From: a virus
Reading direction: 5' to 3' (one strand)
Virus record (IMG/VR): IMGVR_UViG_3300034072_000758
Span: 248,001 to 312,000 of that record
Length of the DNA: 64,000 bases
Shown: in pieces, positions 23,786 through 32,477 of the stretch
Numbering within the stretch: the stretch's first letter is position 1
Layout of the letters: each line of letters opens with the position of its first letter
Translations under genes and position numbers: made by a program
The notes under the pieces: model-generated
What the model was told of the DNA's origin: nothing
Seen by the model: only the letters and a program-made list of their open reading frames with translations
Databases searched by the model: none

Positions 23786-24159
23786 CGACCCGAAAATATA
23801 TATCCTACAAGTCTCAGCAAGAAATCGTTCAATACGCCCGAAAGCTGTTAAGAAATAAAACGACAAAGGATGCTAGTTACACCGGAGTTGCTGGCCAGAT
23901 TGTATACGATTATGGAAAAGCAATCTTGACAATAGGCTATTCCTTTGACGGTAGCACTCATGGTACTATTGGTGATGTCAGTAGCTTGCTATTAATGAAG
24001 TCTGCTACCGATGACATAGCGCATTGGTTTCTGGTTTGTATTGAAATAGAAGAAGAGTTTAATTTAGTTTCTTATCGTAGCAAGATGCTATACTACTCTG
24101 AACACCAAGACTTAAGTGAAGACGAAATATTGGTCAAGGTTGGTCTTTATTTAAATTGA
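23782..24159 (+). CDS. hypothetical protein, C-terminal-helix paralog family
   Basis: 125 residues. N-terminal helix (QEIVQYARKLLRNKT), VYDYGKAILTIGYSFDG strands, and the ending LSEDEILVKVGLYLN. End of the forward operon that begins at 20772. Confidence 0.6.
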   Translation: MTTRKYISYKSQQEIVQYARKLLRNKTTKDASYTGVAGQIVYDYGKAILTIGYSFDGSTHGTIGDVSSLLLMKSATDDIAHWFLVCIEIEEEFNLVSYRSKMLYYSEHQDLSEDEILVKVGLYLN

Positions 24160-24185
24160 TGAATACTTATTCAATACTGTATAAT
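24156..24185 (+). promoter_or_regulatory. sigma70 promoter of galE, leaderless layout
   Basis: TTGATG (24156-24161) overlaps the upstream stop codon; 18 bases; TATAAT (24180-24185), a consensus -10, then seven bases and the ATG at 24193. No SD is present. Confidence 0.55.
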
Positions 24186-24192
24186 ATACGGT

Positions 24193-25170
24193 ATGAAGAA
24201 TATTCTCGTGACTGGCGGAGCCGGATATATTGGCTCCCATACTTGTAAAGCATTATCGAAAGCTGGCTATAAGCCAATCGTCATAGACAACCTCTCTACC
24301 GGCTTTGAGAAGGCCGTACAGTGGGGTCCGCTGATTGTCGCGGACATCCAAGACAAAGAGGTTGTCTCAACGATCCTGACCGATCACAACATCGACAGCG
24401 TAATTCATTTCGCGGCGTCCAGTCAGGTGGCGGAGTCCATCGATAACCCGGACAAATATTTTACGAACAATGTTGAGAACGCCTGTCTCTTCTTGAAGAC
24501 CTGTATCGATAATGGTGTGAAGAATTTCATCTTCTCTTCGACCGCCGCTGTCTATGGTAATCCTCTGACCGACATCATCACCGAAGATCATCAGACCAAG
24601 CCTATCAATCCGTATGGCGATAGCAAGCTGGCCTTCGAGACGATCCTGCGCGAGGAAGCACCCAAGTACGCTGGGGGAGATTTCAATTCAATTGTGCTGA
24701 GATACTTCAATGCGTGTGGGGCGGATGTGGATGGGGAGATTGGCGAAGACCATGACCCGGAGACGCACCTTATCCCGCTGATCTGTAAAGCTTGGCTTAA
24801 GGGCGATCACATCCGTATCTTCGGGACCGATTACAAGACCGTAGACGGCACAGCGGTGCGAGACTATGTGGACGTGGCCGATCTTGCTGACGCCCATGTA
24901 CGGGCCTTGGAGAGCCTTCTAGGGGGTGGTTCGTCTCAGGTGTTCAATGTAGGCACCGGAGCGGGCTACAGTGTCCTACAGGTCTGTCAGATGGCATCGG
25001 GGATGATGGAGGGGTTGCGGGGTGAGAACTTGGATCGCAGACCGGGTGATCCGCGTATTCTGGTAGCGTCGAACCAAAAGATAAAAGACGCCCTCGGTTG
25101 GGAACCGAAGACGCCTTTGGAAGAGAGTATCAGGCGGACGCTTGCTTGGGAGAGGAAGAAACTCGATTAA
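24193..25170 (+). CDS. galE: UDP-glucose 4-epimerase
   Basis: 325 residues, normal length. It interconverts UDP-glucose and UDP-galactose using bound NAD. Motifs: Rossmann loop VTGGAGYIGSHT (residues 6-17), Ser in FSSTAAVYG, the catalytic Y-x-x-x-K as PYGDSK, then RYFNACGAD and the substrate region ETHLIPLI...YGTDYKTVDGT-like (here IFGTDYKTVDGTAVRDYV). In a phage it may alter host surface sugars or supply precursors for DNA or capsid glycosylation. Its last 41 bases overlap the convergent gene at 25130. Confidence 0.95.
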   Translation: MKNILVTGGAGYIGSHTCKALSKAGYKPIVIDNLSTGFEKAVQWGPLIVADIQDKEVVSTILTDHNIDSVIHFAASSQVAESIDNPDKYFTNNVENACLFLKTCIDNGVKNFIFSSTAAVYGNPLTDIITEDHQTKPINPYGDSKLAFETILREEAPKYAGGDFNSIVLRYFNACGADVDGEIGEDHDPETHLIPLICKAWLKGDHIRIFGTDYKTVDGTAVRDYVDVADLADAHVRALESLLGGGSSQVFNVGTGAGYSVLQVCQMASGMMEGLRGENLDRRPGDPRILVASNQKIKDALGWEPKTPLEESIRRTLAWERKKLD

Positions 25171-26506
25171 TTCTTATTATCTCACTCTGTTCTCTATACC
25201 ACTTATTAAATGAGCCACTTGTTCGTGATCTCATACTATGATGCCTATTATATTCGTAACTCCCCACTACAAAATTTCCCAACTTATATTCTTCTAAAAG
25301 TTCTTCCGCACTTTTAGTTGAGTTGCGCTGATTATAAATTTCATCTGTTGCTTTTCGATAAGCTTCATTTTTTGCGCGCAACCTAATATGTCGATTGTGC
25401 TCATAAGTATTTGTAACAAAAGGGCCTTTGCGAAATAATTCAATCATGGCTTCGGGCGTGATTGTTTTATTTCTTGCTTTGGAAATTTGATCAGTTTCTC
25501 TTTTATAAGCTGAATTTTTTTTACGCAATGTGTAATGGCGCTCACTCAATTTTGACCCATTTTCAAACGTGCTCACTTTAAATAGTTCCAGCATTTCCTC
25601 AGCGCTTTTAGATTTAGGGCGTGTGGCAAGAATGGCTTCGGTTTCCGCCCTGTACCACTCGTTTTTTCTACGCTGGTAGTGATGGCGGATTAATTGAGAT
25701 TTGTTAAGAAGTCCTTCTTTAAACAATTTCAGCAATTCATTTAGTTCTTCTTGAGTTGTAGCTGACCTAAATTTCCATTTAGGGTTAATACGTATAAGTT
25801 CATCGATGAACGCCGGATCGGATTTATGTAGTCGAACCACCCCAGCCCCCAGCTTACCGCTCTTTGGGCGATCTCTTCCTTGTTTTGCCAAAGACAATAA
25901 TGATGTTTTCAGTTTCTCTATATTTCTGGTTTCAAACCATTCTGGACGCAAGTTATGTATTTCGGCAGATAGCGCAGCATCATACGTTTTTGATTTTGGA
26001 TTCCAACAATATCTCATAAAAGCCATGTTTATTTTCGGATCATCCTTTCTGTTGGAGCCATCCTTCGCAAATTGTAATATCATTTGTTTAGTTCTATCTA
26101 CAGACCGTAGCCACTCTGGGTGAAGGCTAAGAACCAAAGGTCTTAAGCTAATAGGCCCACTTTGGTTTAAATAAACATATGAGCTATATCCGCTATGAAG
26201 TGGATGCCCTTGTTTAGGAGGTATTTTCTCTTCTCTGATATACTTTTCTACACGATCTCTGAGTGTAAGTAACCAATCGGGATGATGCTTCTTCACTAGA
26301 TCAATAATGTATTGTCGATGATTTTTATTTGAGGGAGAAGCATATGCCACATATGCTGGATATAAGTCATGACCTTTCTCTGGTTTTTTGCTATCAGCAT
26401 TAATAATATATTCCACCAACTGTTCCACGCGATTGCGCTTATTCTCTAACCAAGAGGGGGCTTTAGTCCTTATTTCTTTTAGTAATCTCAACTGTTGATT
26501 TAACAT
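25130..26506 (-). CDS. two-type tandem-repeat protein
   Basis: 458 residues, AT-rich gene. The N-terminal half repeats a unit of about 45-50 residues ending in P-x-W-L and a charged helix (APSWLENKRNRVEQLV; HPDWLLTLRDRVEKYI; HPEWLRSVDRTKQMIL; RPEWFETRNIEKLKTS). The C-terminal half repeats a 40-50 residue unit around SAEEMLEL-x5-G-F...-R-H-x-x-R (four copies, for example TPEAMIELFRKGPF and SAEELLEEYKLGNF). No known family was recognised; the repeats could bind nucleic acid or protein. Last gene of a four-gene operon. Starts TAACATT-adjacent to the upstream stop. Confidence 0.6.
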   Translation of the reverse strand: MLNQQLRLLKEIRTKAPSWLENKRNRVEQLVEYIINADSKKPEKGHDLYPAYVAYASPSNKNHRQYIIDLVKKHHPDWLLTLRDRVEKYIREEKIPPKQGHPLHSGYSSYVYLNQSGPISLRPLVLSLHPEWLRSVDRTKQMILQFAKDGSNRKDDPKINMAFMRYCWNPKSKTYDAALSAEIHNLRPEWFETRNIEKLKTSLLSLAKQGRDRPKSGKLGAGVVRLHKSDPAFIDELIRINPKWKFRSATTQEELNELLKLFKEGLLNKSQLIRHHYQRRKNEWYRAETEAILATRPKSKSAEEMLELFKVSTFENGSKLSERHYTLRKKNSAYKRETDQISKARNKTITPEAMIELFRKGPFVTNTYEHNRHIRLRAKNEAYRKATDEIYNQRNSTKSAEELLEEYKLGNFVVGSYEYNRHHSMRSRTSGSFNKWYREQSEIIRINRVSSSPKQASA

Positions 26507-27120
26507 TACTTAACGCCTTGTTGAATTATTTTCATACCGTCTGGTCTAATATCACCATCTGGTGATACTATGCGATATAATGTGTTTCGAGTTATTTTCA
26601 TTTTCTTACAAAAATCTTCAATAGACATATCTCTATTAGAAGATTTCAGAAAATCAACTGCTTCGTACAATTCATTTGTTGTCCAAACAAATTTACGACC
26701 TCCGGGGTTACCGATCTCTATGCCGGAAAACGTTTTATATGCTTTATACAATCTATCCAACTCACTCTTCAAGTACAAAATCGCATATATTGAAATTTTA
26801 TATTTTGAACTTATTTGTTTATCAGGACAGCCATCCAATATATCTCTACAGATTGCGTCGGTTTTTTTATCAAACAGCCCAGCAAATAATTTTTCTTTCA
26901 TGTATTTCGGCTTCTTCTCAAGCATACACTCATACGCCTGTTTGTTTGTGATGCGTTTATAGGTATCACACTCGTTTCTATATTTCTGATGTGTATCCAA
27001 ATCGGAACCAGTGAAACGCTCACCACTCAAGGTTCTTTCTAAAAAAAGTTCTTTTTTATCTTTTAGTAGGTTAGGAGCATGCATTCTGAGCATAGAAAGT
27101 AACTGTTTCTCGGTCGCCAT
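26506..27120 (-). CDS. helix-turn-helix protein sharing the repeat unit
   Basis: 204 residues. The N-terminus (LLSMLRMHAPNLLKDKKELF) resembles one copy of the P-x-W-L repeat of the next gene. Two helix-turn-helix-like segments follow: DKQISSKYKISIYAILYLKS and SIEDFCKKMKITRNTLYRIV near the C-terminus. It is likely a DNA-binding protein or regulator of the module. Three bases separate it from the upstream gene. Confidence 0.6.
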   Translation of the reverse strand: MATEKQLLSMLRMHAPNLLKDKKELFLERTLSGERFTGSDLDTHQKYRNECDTYKRITNKQAYECMLEKKPKYMKEKLFAGLFDKKTDAICRDILDGCPDKQISSKYKISIYAILYLKSELDRLYKAYKTFSGIEIGNPGGRKFVWTTNELYEAVDFLKSSNRDMSIEDFCKKMKITRNTLYRIVSPDGDIRPDGMKIIQQGVK

Positions 27121-27123
27121 TAT

Positions 27124-27843
27124 TTAATACCTCGATATATTGAAAAGAATGAAATACATCGGGGAAGAAGTAGTAGTCGCCCGATATAATTTGCTATCTA
27201 TTACATTCAAAATCTTCATATCCGTTATTTCCTCTAATAGCAATGAATAAATGGCAGAGGTAACAACTTCTAAAGTATTAAGTTTTAACACACGCTCGTC
27301 TACATCATGTGTGAAAACTTCTTTCGAGATATTGTCCGTTTGGCTATACATTTCTTCTTCGGAAAGATAAGCGTTATCGGACAAGAAGCGATAGAACCAA
27401 TCGGCAGTACCTCTTGGTGTTCTTTGGAATGTTACTCCAAGAATTAAATTTTTCTGGGAAGCATATTTAACAAAATCACAAATATCGGACATTATACTTT
27501 CTGATGGCGCTCCCATATAATCTAAAAAGGCAGCGTCGTGTTTTATCTTATCCGTTTCTGGATTATTGATATATTGGTGATTTATGTACTTATTCACCGA
27601 GCAATTGTACATGTGAATAAATGGATGCGCCGTCATAATACTATGATATATAGTCGTATCTATTTCACAGCCAACCAAGCGAATATTAGGCCATTTTGAT
27701 CGAAGTAATTTGGCATCATGAGCTTCCGCACTAGGAAGCAAGAATGTGTATTTCGGCTCTATTAAATGATTACTAAGAGCCGTAATAAAAGATTCTCTAC
27801 ATTCTTGCTTATGGCCTTCTGATGTATCGAACGGCATGTTCAT
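27124..27843 (-). CDS. Rossmann / methyltransferase-like protein
   Basis: 239 residues from MNMPFDTSEG at 27843, whose ATG overlaps the helicase TGA. The pattern FLLPSAEAHDAKLL, IRLVGCEIDTTIY (strand ending in an acidic residue that could bind ribose), HDAAFLDYMGAPSE and NLILGVTFQRTP resembles class I SAM-dependent methyltransferases. There is no clear D/N-PP-Y motif, so DNA methylation cannot be claimed. Function within the module unknown. Confidence 0.5.
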   Translation of the reverse strand: MNMPFDTSEGHKQECRESFITALSNHLIEPKYTFLLPSAEAHDAKLLRSKWPNIRLVGCEIDTTIYHSIMTAHPFIHMYNCSVNKYINHQYINNPETDKIKHDAAFLDYMGAPSESIMSDICDFVKYASQKNLILGVTFQRTPRGTADWFYRFLSDNAYLSEEEMYSQTDNISKEVFTHDVDERVLKLNTLEVVTSAIYSLLLEEITDMKILNVIDSKLYRATTTSSPMYFILFNISRY

Positions 27844-29441
27844 CCGATCCACTCCATGTTTTCATCATACTTTTCATTCAGGGCGCGCATCTGTTTTAAC
27901 AGGGGGCGGAACTCCACCGGACAGCTTTTAGCAGTCCCATCAAAAGAATCGCTATGTAAGAAATCCATGAATTTTTGGATAGTTAATGTTTCGGTATATT
28001 GTTTTGGATCACCGAATACGCGAAGGAAGGGAACGGCATTTGTGATCTTGCTTTTACGTGCCTCTCGAACAAAAAACAACGAGTTCTTTCTAAGTGTCAC
28101 TTGCGTGGAAACAATGCCAAGTTTTTCACAAATTTTCGAAAGAGCTTCATCATTCAGAGTTACTTGTTCGCATTGATTCTCATTAATTTCTATATTAGTA
28201 TCTGTGTCAGAAATACCATCGGCTTGAGTTCTAACAGCAGCGGTAAAAACCGAAGAACGATCATCGTCAGACAATTCTTCGTGCATATGAACAAAATTTT
28301 GAATGTCGCGTGAATAGAAATATTGACTGATGGGCTTGTTATCACATACTCGCGCAATTCGTCCGATACGTTGAATCAGACGAGAAATAGATTGCGTTGT
28401 AAAACGACTCAAAGTTCGACAATCGAACGCTAGTTCTAAGTCCGGTAAGTCGAAACCTTCTTGTAGCATACCAACTACGAAAATAGCATCCAGCGTTTTG
28501 TTCTTGAAATCGGCAATCCGATTTAAGGCGTGTGAAGTCTTACCGTGCGCGGCTCCCCCAAATTTTTTAATTCCGTACCGTTGAGCATACTTATTGAACT
28601 CGCGCGCAGCAAACTCGGCATCAGCGATCTGAGGGCAAAAGAAAATAGCTTGCTTGTTAGTATGACTAAATAGCTTAAAATACAGAGCGATCATTTCCAT
28701 ATGTCGAGCTTTGACAATGGCGTTCCGAGACTCGACTAAATTTACGCCAATCCCGTCTCTTTTACAAATCTTTGCCAGTTCCTCTAAGCTGTCGGCCTCG
28801 CGCGTTTCGATTTCTTGAAAATTTTGCCCCGTGGTATTTTGAAACTCTTCAATTTTCAAACGAAGTCCAGTCTCAACTTCGAGCATCATAACATCATTGA
28901 TAATACCATCATGGTAAGCATCGGTGAGGCTATAAGTGTAGGTGTGTCCTTCCTTCTGGCCAAGAAGTTTTTCCTCAGCAGCTTGAATCGTCGCTGACAC
29001 GTTGATGATTTCCATCGGGCGATAAAAATTCAAAATAGCCGGAATGCTGACGCTATCCTCGTGCGCGGCCCCTAAATGGCATTCGTCAAACATCAATCGA
29101 TTTAATACGTAGGATGGGTTATGTTTAATTTCAGAGTACAAAGTTTGCCATGTGGTGATACGCACTTTGCGACCAGTTGGGGACACGTAAATGTCAGGGT
29201 CTATCGGATCAACGGTGTATCCAAATTCCACAAACTTATCTTGGTGTTGCTCAACGATTTGGTTCATACCAACAATGATTATGTTGATGCCATCGCCAAT
29301 TGCTTGCTCAGAAGCATGATGTAAAAAAAAGGTCTTACCCGAACCTGTGGGCGCACTTACGTACACATGAGGTTTTTGTTCGATACGTAAAATACGATCA
29401 ACTGCCTCAAGTGCTTCTTTTTGCCACTTTCTCAATTCCAT
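27840..29441 (-). CDS. SF2 DEAD/H-type helicase
   Basis: 533 residues. Walker A APTGSGKTF (about residues 30-38), motif Ib-like ITTWQTL, DECHLGAA (motif II, DECH), SATI (motif III), then the second RecA lobe with KQAIFFCPQ, VVGMLQEGFDLPDLE (motif V) and SRLIQRIGRIAR (motif VI). Layout is like type III restriction or RecQ/RadD-type helicases rather than T4 UvsW. It heads the AT-rich four-gene module; SD GTGGAG, promoter at 29477-29505. Confidence 0.85.
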   Translation of the reverse strand: MELRKWQKEALEAVDRILRIEQKPHVYVSAPTGSGKTFFLHHASEQAIGDGINIIIVGMNQIVEQHQDKFVEFGYTVDPIDPDIYVSPTGRKVRITTWQTLYSEIKHNPSYVLNRLMFDECHLGAAHEDSVSIPAILNFYRPMEIINVSATIQAAEEKLLGQKEGHTYTYSLTDAYHDGIINDVMMLEVETGLRLKIEEFQNTTGQNFQEIETREADSLEELAKICKRDGIGVNLVESRNAIVKARHMEMIALYFKLFSHTNKQAIFFCPQIADAEFAAREFNKYAQRYGIKKFGGAAHGKTSHALNRIADFKNKTLDAIFVVGMLQEGFDLPDLELAFDCRTLSRFTTQSISRLIQRIGRIARVCDNKPISQYFYSRDIQNFVHMHEELSDDDRSSVFTAAVRTQADGISDTDTNIEINENQCEQVTLNDEALSKICEKLGIVSTQVTLRKNSLFFVREARKSKITNAVPFLRVFGDPKQYTETLTIQKFMDFLHSDSFDGTAKSCPVEFRPLLKQMRALNEKYDENMEWIG

Positions 29442-29476
29442 GAGTCAATACTCCACATCAAATTATATATGCCTGA

Positions 29477-29505
29477 ACATTAGAAAGATTTATTTTGATA
29501 GTCAA
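29477..29505 (-). promoter_or_regulatory. sigma70 promoter of the helicase module
   Basis: Reverse strand: TTGACT (29500-29505), 17 bases, TAATGT (29477-29482). The surrounding 184-base gap (29442-29625) is very AT-rich and contains a second possible -10 (TATAAT on the reverse strand) but no gene that I can support. Confidence 0.5.
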
Positions 29506-29625
29506 TAAAAAAATGAATTAAGACAAATACATATAATCTAATTATAACAAAATCGCATATTCTGGTTTCAAGAAGAATCAATAAGAGACAGCGTTTTTTG
29601 AAGAATAATATGCTAAAATGGAATA

Positions 29626-29808
29626 TTACTTTTTCTTACTAAACAATCCAGCGATCCCGCCAATCAACCCAACCACGGCCAGAACGATCAGTGTAGCAAG
29701 TCCGAGGAAGCCAACGACCACCAACCCAATCGAGAAAATGATCATGTTCTCGATACGGTAGCCGTCGAAGTTGTTCTCAGCCTTGTCCAAAAAATAATCA
29801 ACCAGCAT
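29626..29808 (-). CDS. small membrane protein
   Basis: 60 residues. A charged N-terminus is followed by a long hydrophobic region (about residues 22-55, FSIGLVVVGFLGLATLIVLA and VVGLIGGIAGLF) and a SKKK tail, giving one or two membrane spans. It is holin-like in appearance only. Start codon lies right after the upstream stop. Confidence 0.55.
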   Translation of the reverse strand: MLVDYFLDKAENNFDGYRIENMIIFSIGLVVVGFLGLATLIVLAVVGLIGGIAGLFSKKK

Positions 29809-29809
29809 C

Positions 29810-30346
29810 CTATGTCCTCACCTTTAAAGGTATGTATCTAGCTTCTTCGTTGGTTAGGCCGAAATAATACTTCAACAACGACTGTATTGCCGACTTTTCT
29901 TTAGAGCCAACCACGTAGAAAATATGGAAAAGAGATCGCAAAATTACAACATATACACTTTCTCCACTTTGAGGAAGGCGCGGATCACTTAGTACCTTAT
30001 TATAAAGCTTGTGTAACGAAGTTGCTTGAAGCAAAACCGTTGTGAATTGATTATCATCCGGCATGCATTTTTGTCTGAATAAAAGTACCTTACCAAGATG
30101 TATCATGAGTTCATCTGCGGTTATGTTCTCAAAATCCATGACAGTCAGGTTGTTAAACTGGATACTATCTTCCAGATTCACAATGGAATATGTTCCGATC
30201 AGATTTAGTAATACCCATGCCAGCTTAATCAAAGACTCTGGATCGGTCGTCATTTGATGATTGGGATCGAAGTACCCATAAACTATGGACTGATAGATGA
30301 CCAACCCATCATTGGTATCGAACGTTATGTTACTATGTGGTGACAT
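29810..30346 (-). CDS. hypothetical protein, 178 aa
   Basis: Starts MSPHSNITFDTNDG; helical with several conserved-looking hydrophobic stretches (ESLIKLAWVLLNLIGTYSIV). Overlaps the zinc protein upstream by 22 bases. Function unknown. Confidence 0.55.
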   Translation of the reverse strand: MSPHSNITFDTNDGLVIYQSIVYGYFDPNHQMTTDPESLIKLAWVLLNLIGTYSIVNLEDSIQFNNLTVMDFENITADELMIHLGKVLLFRQKCMPDDNQFTTVLLQATSLHKLYNKVLSDPRLPQSGESVYVVILRSLFHIFYVVGSKEKSAIQSLLKYYFGLTNEEARYIPLKVRT

Positions 30347-30531
30347 GGACACTTCGAGTTATAGCAAACATAACCCATCGGGACGGTCCAGTCGAGATTA
30401 CAGACCGGGCAGTTGGAAGGAGGTGGAATATACGGGTCACCCGTAGTCCGATGCGGTAACGGGGTGGGAGGATTACCCGTGGGTTCCTCATATTCCTGTG
30501 ATAGAAGCTCGTCTAATTTCTTCTGGTTCAT
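30325..30531 (-). CDS. small zinc-finger-like protein
   Basis: 68 residues from MNQKKLDELLSQ at 30531. A Pro-rich linker (GNPPTPLPHRTTGDPYIPPP) leads to CPVC...CYNSKCPCHH, enough Cys/His for one zinc site. Start supported by a TATCAT -10 box six bases upstream. Function unknown. Confidence 0.5.
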   Translation of the reverse strand: MNQKKLDELLSQEYEEPTGNPPTPLPHRTTGDPYIPPPSNCPVCNLDWTVPMGYVCYNSKCPCHHIVT

Positions 30532-30537
30532 GGAAAG

Positions 30538-30567
30538 ATGATACATTAACCATGAAGCAAAAAGCAA
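30538..30567 (-). promoter_or_regulatory. possible sigma70 promoter, leaderless layout
   Basis: Reverse strand: TTGCTT (30562-30567), 18 bases, TATCAT (30538-30543), six bases, ATG at 30531. It overlaps the forward late box at 30566. Confidence 0.35.
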
Positions 30568-30573
30568 TAAATA
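30566..30573 (+). promoter_or_regulatory. T4-type late promoter box
   Basis: AATAAATA, then AATTC, then ATG at 30579; five-base gap. Confidence 0.7.
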
Positions 30574-30578
30574 AATTC

Positions 30579-31724
30579 ATGCGTTTACTTGAGTTAAAAC
30601 ATTCCGAACAAACTGTTGTACTGTATAGAGGCGACAATAAGCGTATCGATGTGTTTGATATTGAACAAACCGATATTAAGGCTCTGTTCGGAAAAGGTAT
30701 CTATTTGACTGATAGCAAAGTAGTCGCAAAGGATTACGCAAAGAAAGGCATTAATGTATTCTTCGAGGGTGATTACCCTTCTAAGAGTAAGAAAAGTCTA
30801 CTTAACAAATACTTGTTCAAAGTCATGATGGAAGAACTTAACCTTAAAGAAAAGGTCTACATGGCGACAAACAAAAAATATGAGCCGGAATTTCCGCGAT
30901 CTGGTCCTGAGCGGGTTCAAGCCATTGCTATGCTTAAGCTGGCAGTGAAGCACGTTGTTGCCGAGACGTTAGCTAAGGCCGTCACACTTTGGAATCAGCG
31001 TCGAAAGAATGTCAAGTTCCACACTGATACAACCGGGGCAGTCGTCATGATCGACAAGTCTGTTAAGGGGAGCGTATCTGAGTTCCACATTCCGACCGAT
31101 TATATGGCGCGTGTATTGGATGGCGAAGCACCCCTCCCAGACAAAGCTTTGAAGGTCGTTCGAGACACATTCGATGCCTTCCGTAGAAGCAAAGGTGGAT
31201 CAATCGAAGATGCTTTAGATTTTAGAAGTGTTGCGCACAAAGATAGCTTGGTCACTAAACATCTGAACTTCGATCAGTTCATAAAATACTATAAATCGCA
31301 TGGTTCCGAATATGCTTGGAGTGATGATGATGTGCGTGGTGGTGATAATCAGAACCCATCATTTGACTTCATCTTCAATGGTCAACACGCCGGGGAAATT
31401 TTAAAGATCAAAGAATTTCAGGATCATTTGATCGCGGGTCTCATGACTATTGGATATGTCGGTTTCAAATATGATGGTGGTATCCGCGCTGGGGGTGCTC
31501 TGGCTCGTGGCGGTGGTGGTTTGCGTCACACAGCGTATTCATTCTGGAACGCAGAATATATCAACGCACATCGCGTCAATGATGAAGAACCAGAAGACGC
31601 AAGAAACTATAATCCAAAGGTTACCGTTGACGATTATGAATTTGCGATTAACAGTGCTGTGGGCGAATCTGTCGAGATCGCCGAGACGTTCGATACGTCG
31701 CTTGATGTAAAATACAGAGGGTAA
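30579..31724 (+). CDS. ADP-ribosyltransferase-type late protein, 5' part
   Basis: 381 residues to the zero-frame stop. Starts MRLLELKHSE by the late-box rule; leader cut could follow LLE. An ART-like segment comes first: TVVLYRGDNKRIDVFD, then LFGKGIYLTDSKVVAKDYA. The middle (residues about 100-250) is helical and unknown; LMTIGYVGFKYDGG and SFWNAEYINAHRV appear to be the last ART strands, so the domain may be circularly extended by an insertion. The frame ends TSLDVKYRG-stop, exactly where a domain that continues in the +1 frame begins (next feature). Confidence 0.7.
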   Translation: MRLLELKHSEQTVVLYRGDNKRIDVFDIEQTDIKALFGKGIYLTDSKVVAKDYAKKGINVFFEGDYPSKSKKSLLNKYLFKVMMEELNLKEKVYMATNKKYEPEFPRSGPERVQAIAMLKLAVKHVVAETLAKAVTLWNQRRKNVKFHTDTTGAVVMIDKSVKGSVSEFHIPTDYMARVLDGEAPLPDKALKVVRDTFDAFRRSKGGSIEDALDFRSVAHKDSLVTKHLNFDQFIKYYKSHGSEYAWSDDDVRGGDNQNPSFDFIFNGQHAGEILKIKEFQDHLIAGLMTIGYVGFKYDGGIRAGGALARGGGGLRHTAYSFWNAEYINAHRVNDEEPEDARNYNPKVTVDDYEFAINSAVGESVEIAETFDTSLDVKYRG

Positions 31725-32061
31725 GAATGGTGGATATGTTACCAAGATCGACATTGAGGGTCATCCATTTTTTGTCACGTTCTCTCCAAATGATAGCAAC
31801 GAATACCACGTCAGCTTTTATGATAAGAACTTCAACTTAGGAACAACCAATTCTGGCGAAGTTTCGGCCATGAAAGTTTTGAGTTCTATCGTAGATGTAA
31901 CCAAAAAGTTCGTGGATACTTATTCGCCCAACGCCTTGATCTTCGGCACGAGCGATGTAAAGAAGAACGCTTTATATGGCAAGATCGCTAAAAAGATTGG
32001 GGTACAATTACAAGCTCAATCCGGCCCTCACGGCGATTATTATAAGATTGAGCTTAACTGA
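31723..32061 (+). CDS. +1-frame continuation: conserved phage C-terminal domain
   Basis: The frame from 31723 is open for 112 codons but has no ATG, GTG or TTG start before 31870. It reads KNGGYVTKIDIEGHPFFVTF, then SGEVSAMKVLSSIVDVTKKF, SPNALIFGTS and ALYGKIAKKIGV. This is a domain often found at the C-terminus of large phage proteins, usually preceded by a short segment like the TSLDVKYRG just upstream. A +1 slip at GGG-TAA-G (Gly tRNA moving from GGG to GGT) would make one 493-residue protein. A recent indel or sequencing error is the alternative. Confidence 0.6.
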   Translation, partial: KNGGYVTKIDIEGHPFFVTFSPNDSNEYHVSFYDKNFNLGTTNSGEVSAMKVLSSIVDVTKKFVDTYSPNALIFGTSDVKKNALYGKIAKKIGVQLQAQSGPHGDYYKIELN

Positions 32062-32072
32062 CCAGCGCGCAA

Positions 32073-32477
32073 CTAACAATATTCGGGGCGCTCTGGCTGA
32101 ACTCCAAAGCAAACCATGAGACAGAGATCGTCTTGGAATTTTTCAACGTCCCCAGAGAAATACCAGCGAGCGCCGCCACCATGAATGATATTCCCGGTTT
32201 GCCAGTCGCGGTTCGAGATCGCTTCGTAGAACATCCCCGCACCTTGGGTCTCGATCCGCCATTCTTCGCAGAACATTGCGGATAAGCTGTCGCCGAAATA
32301 CAGGACGGTGAATGGCTTGCCTATAAATTCGATCACACACTCGCGGTAATTTTTCGCACAAATGATCAGGTTGCGCGGTTGAGGGATAATCTTTTCGGAC
32401 AACTTCTCACCGGTCTCCACAACATAGATAGCGTCAAGATCGATGTTGACAGGCTTATTTTTTTCAAACTTTAACAT
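32073..32477 (-). CDS. hypothetical protein, C-terminal-helix family (divergent)
   Basis: 134 residues. Strands with VLYFGDSLSAMFCEEW and ARWYFSGDVEKFQDDLCLMV, the last segment resembling the paralog-family helix. Its start overlaps the CoaB-like gene. Function unknown. Confidence 0.55.
   Translation of the reverse strand: MLKFEKNKPVNIDLDAIYVVETGEKLSEKIIPQPRNLIICAKNYRECVIEFIGKPFTVLYFGDSLSAMFCEEWRIETQGAGMFYEAISNRDWQTGNIIHGGGARWYFSGDVEKFQDDLCLMVCFGVQPERPEYC

Noticed and set aside
25130-29441. Restriction-modification system
   Set aside because: The helicase is type III-like, but no endonuclease motif follows it and the methyltransferase-like protein lacks a D/N-P-P-Y motif. I describe the module without that label.
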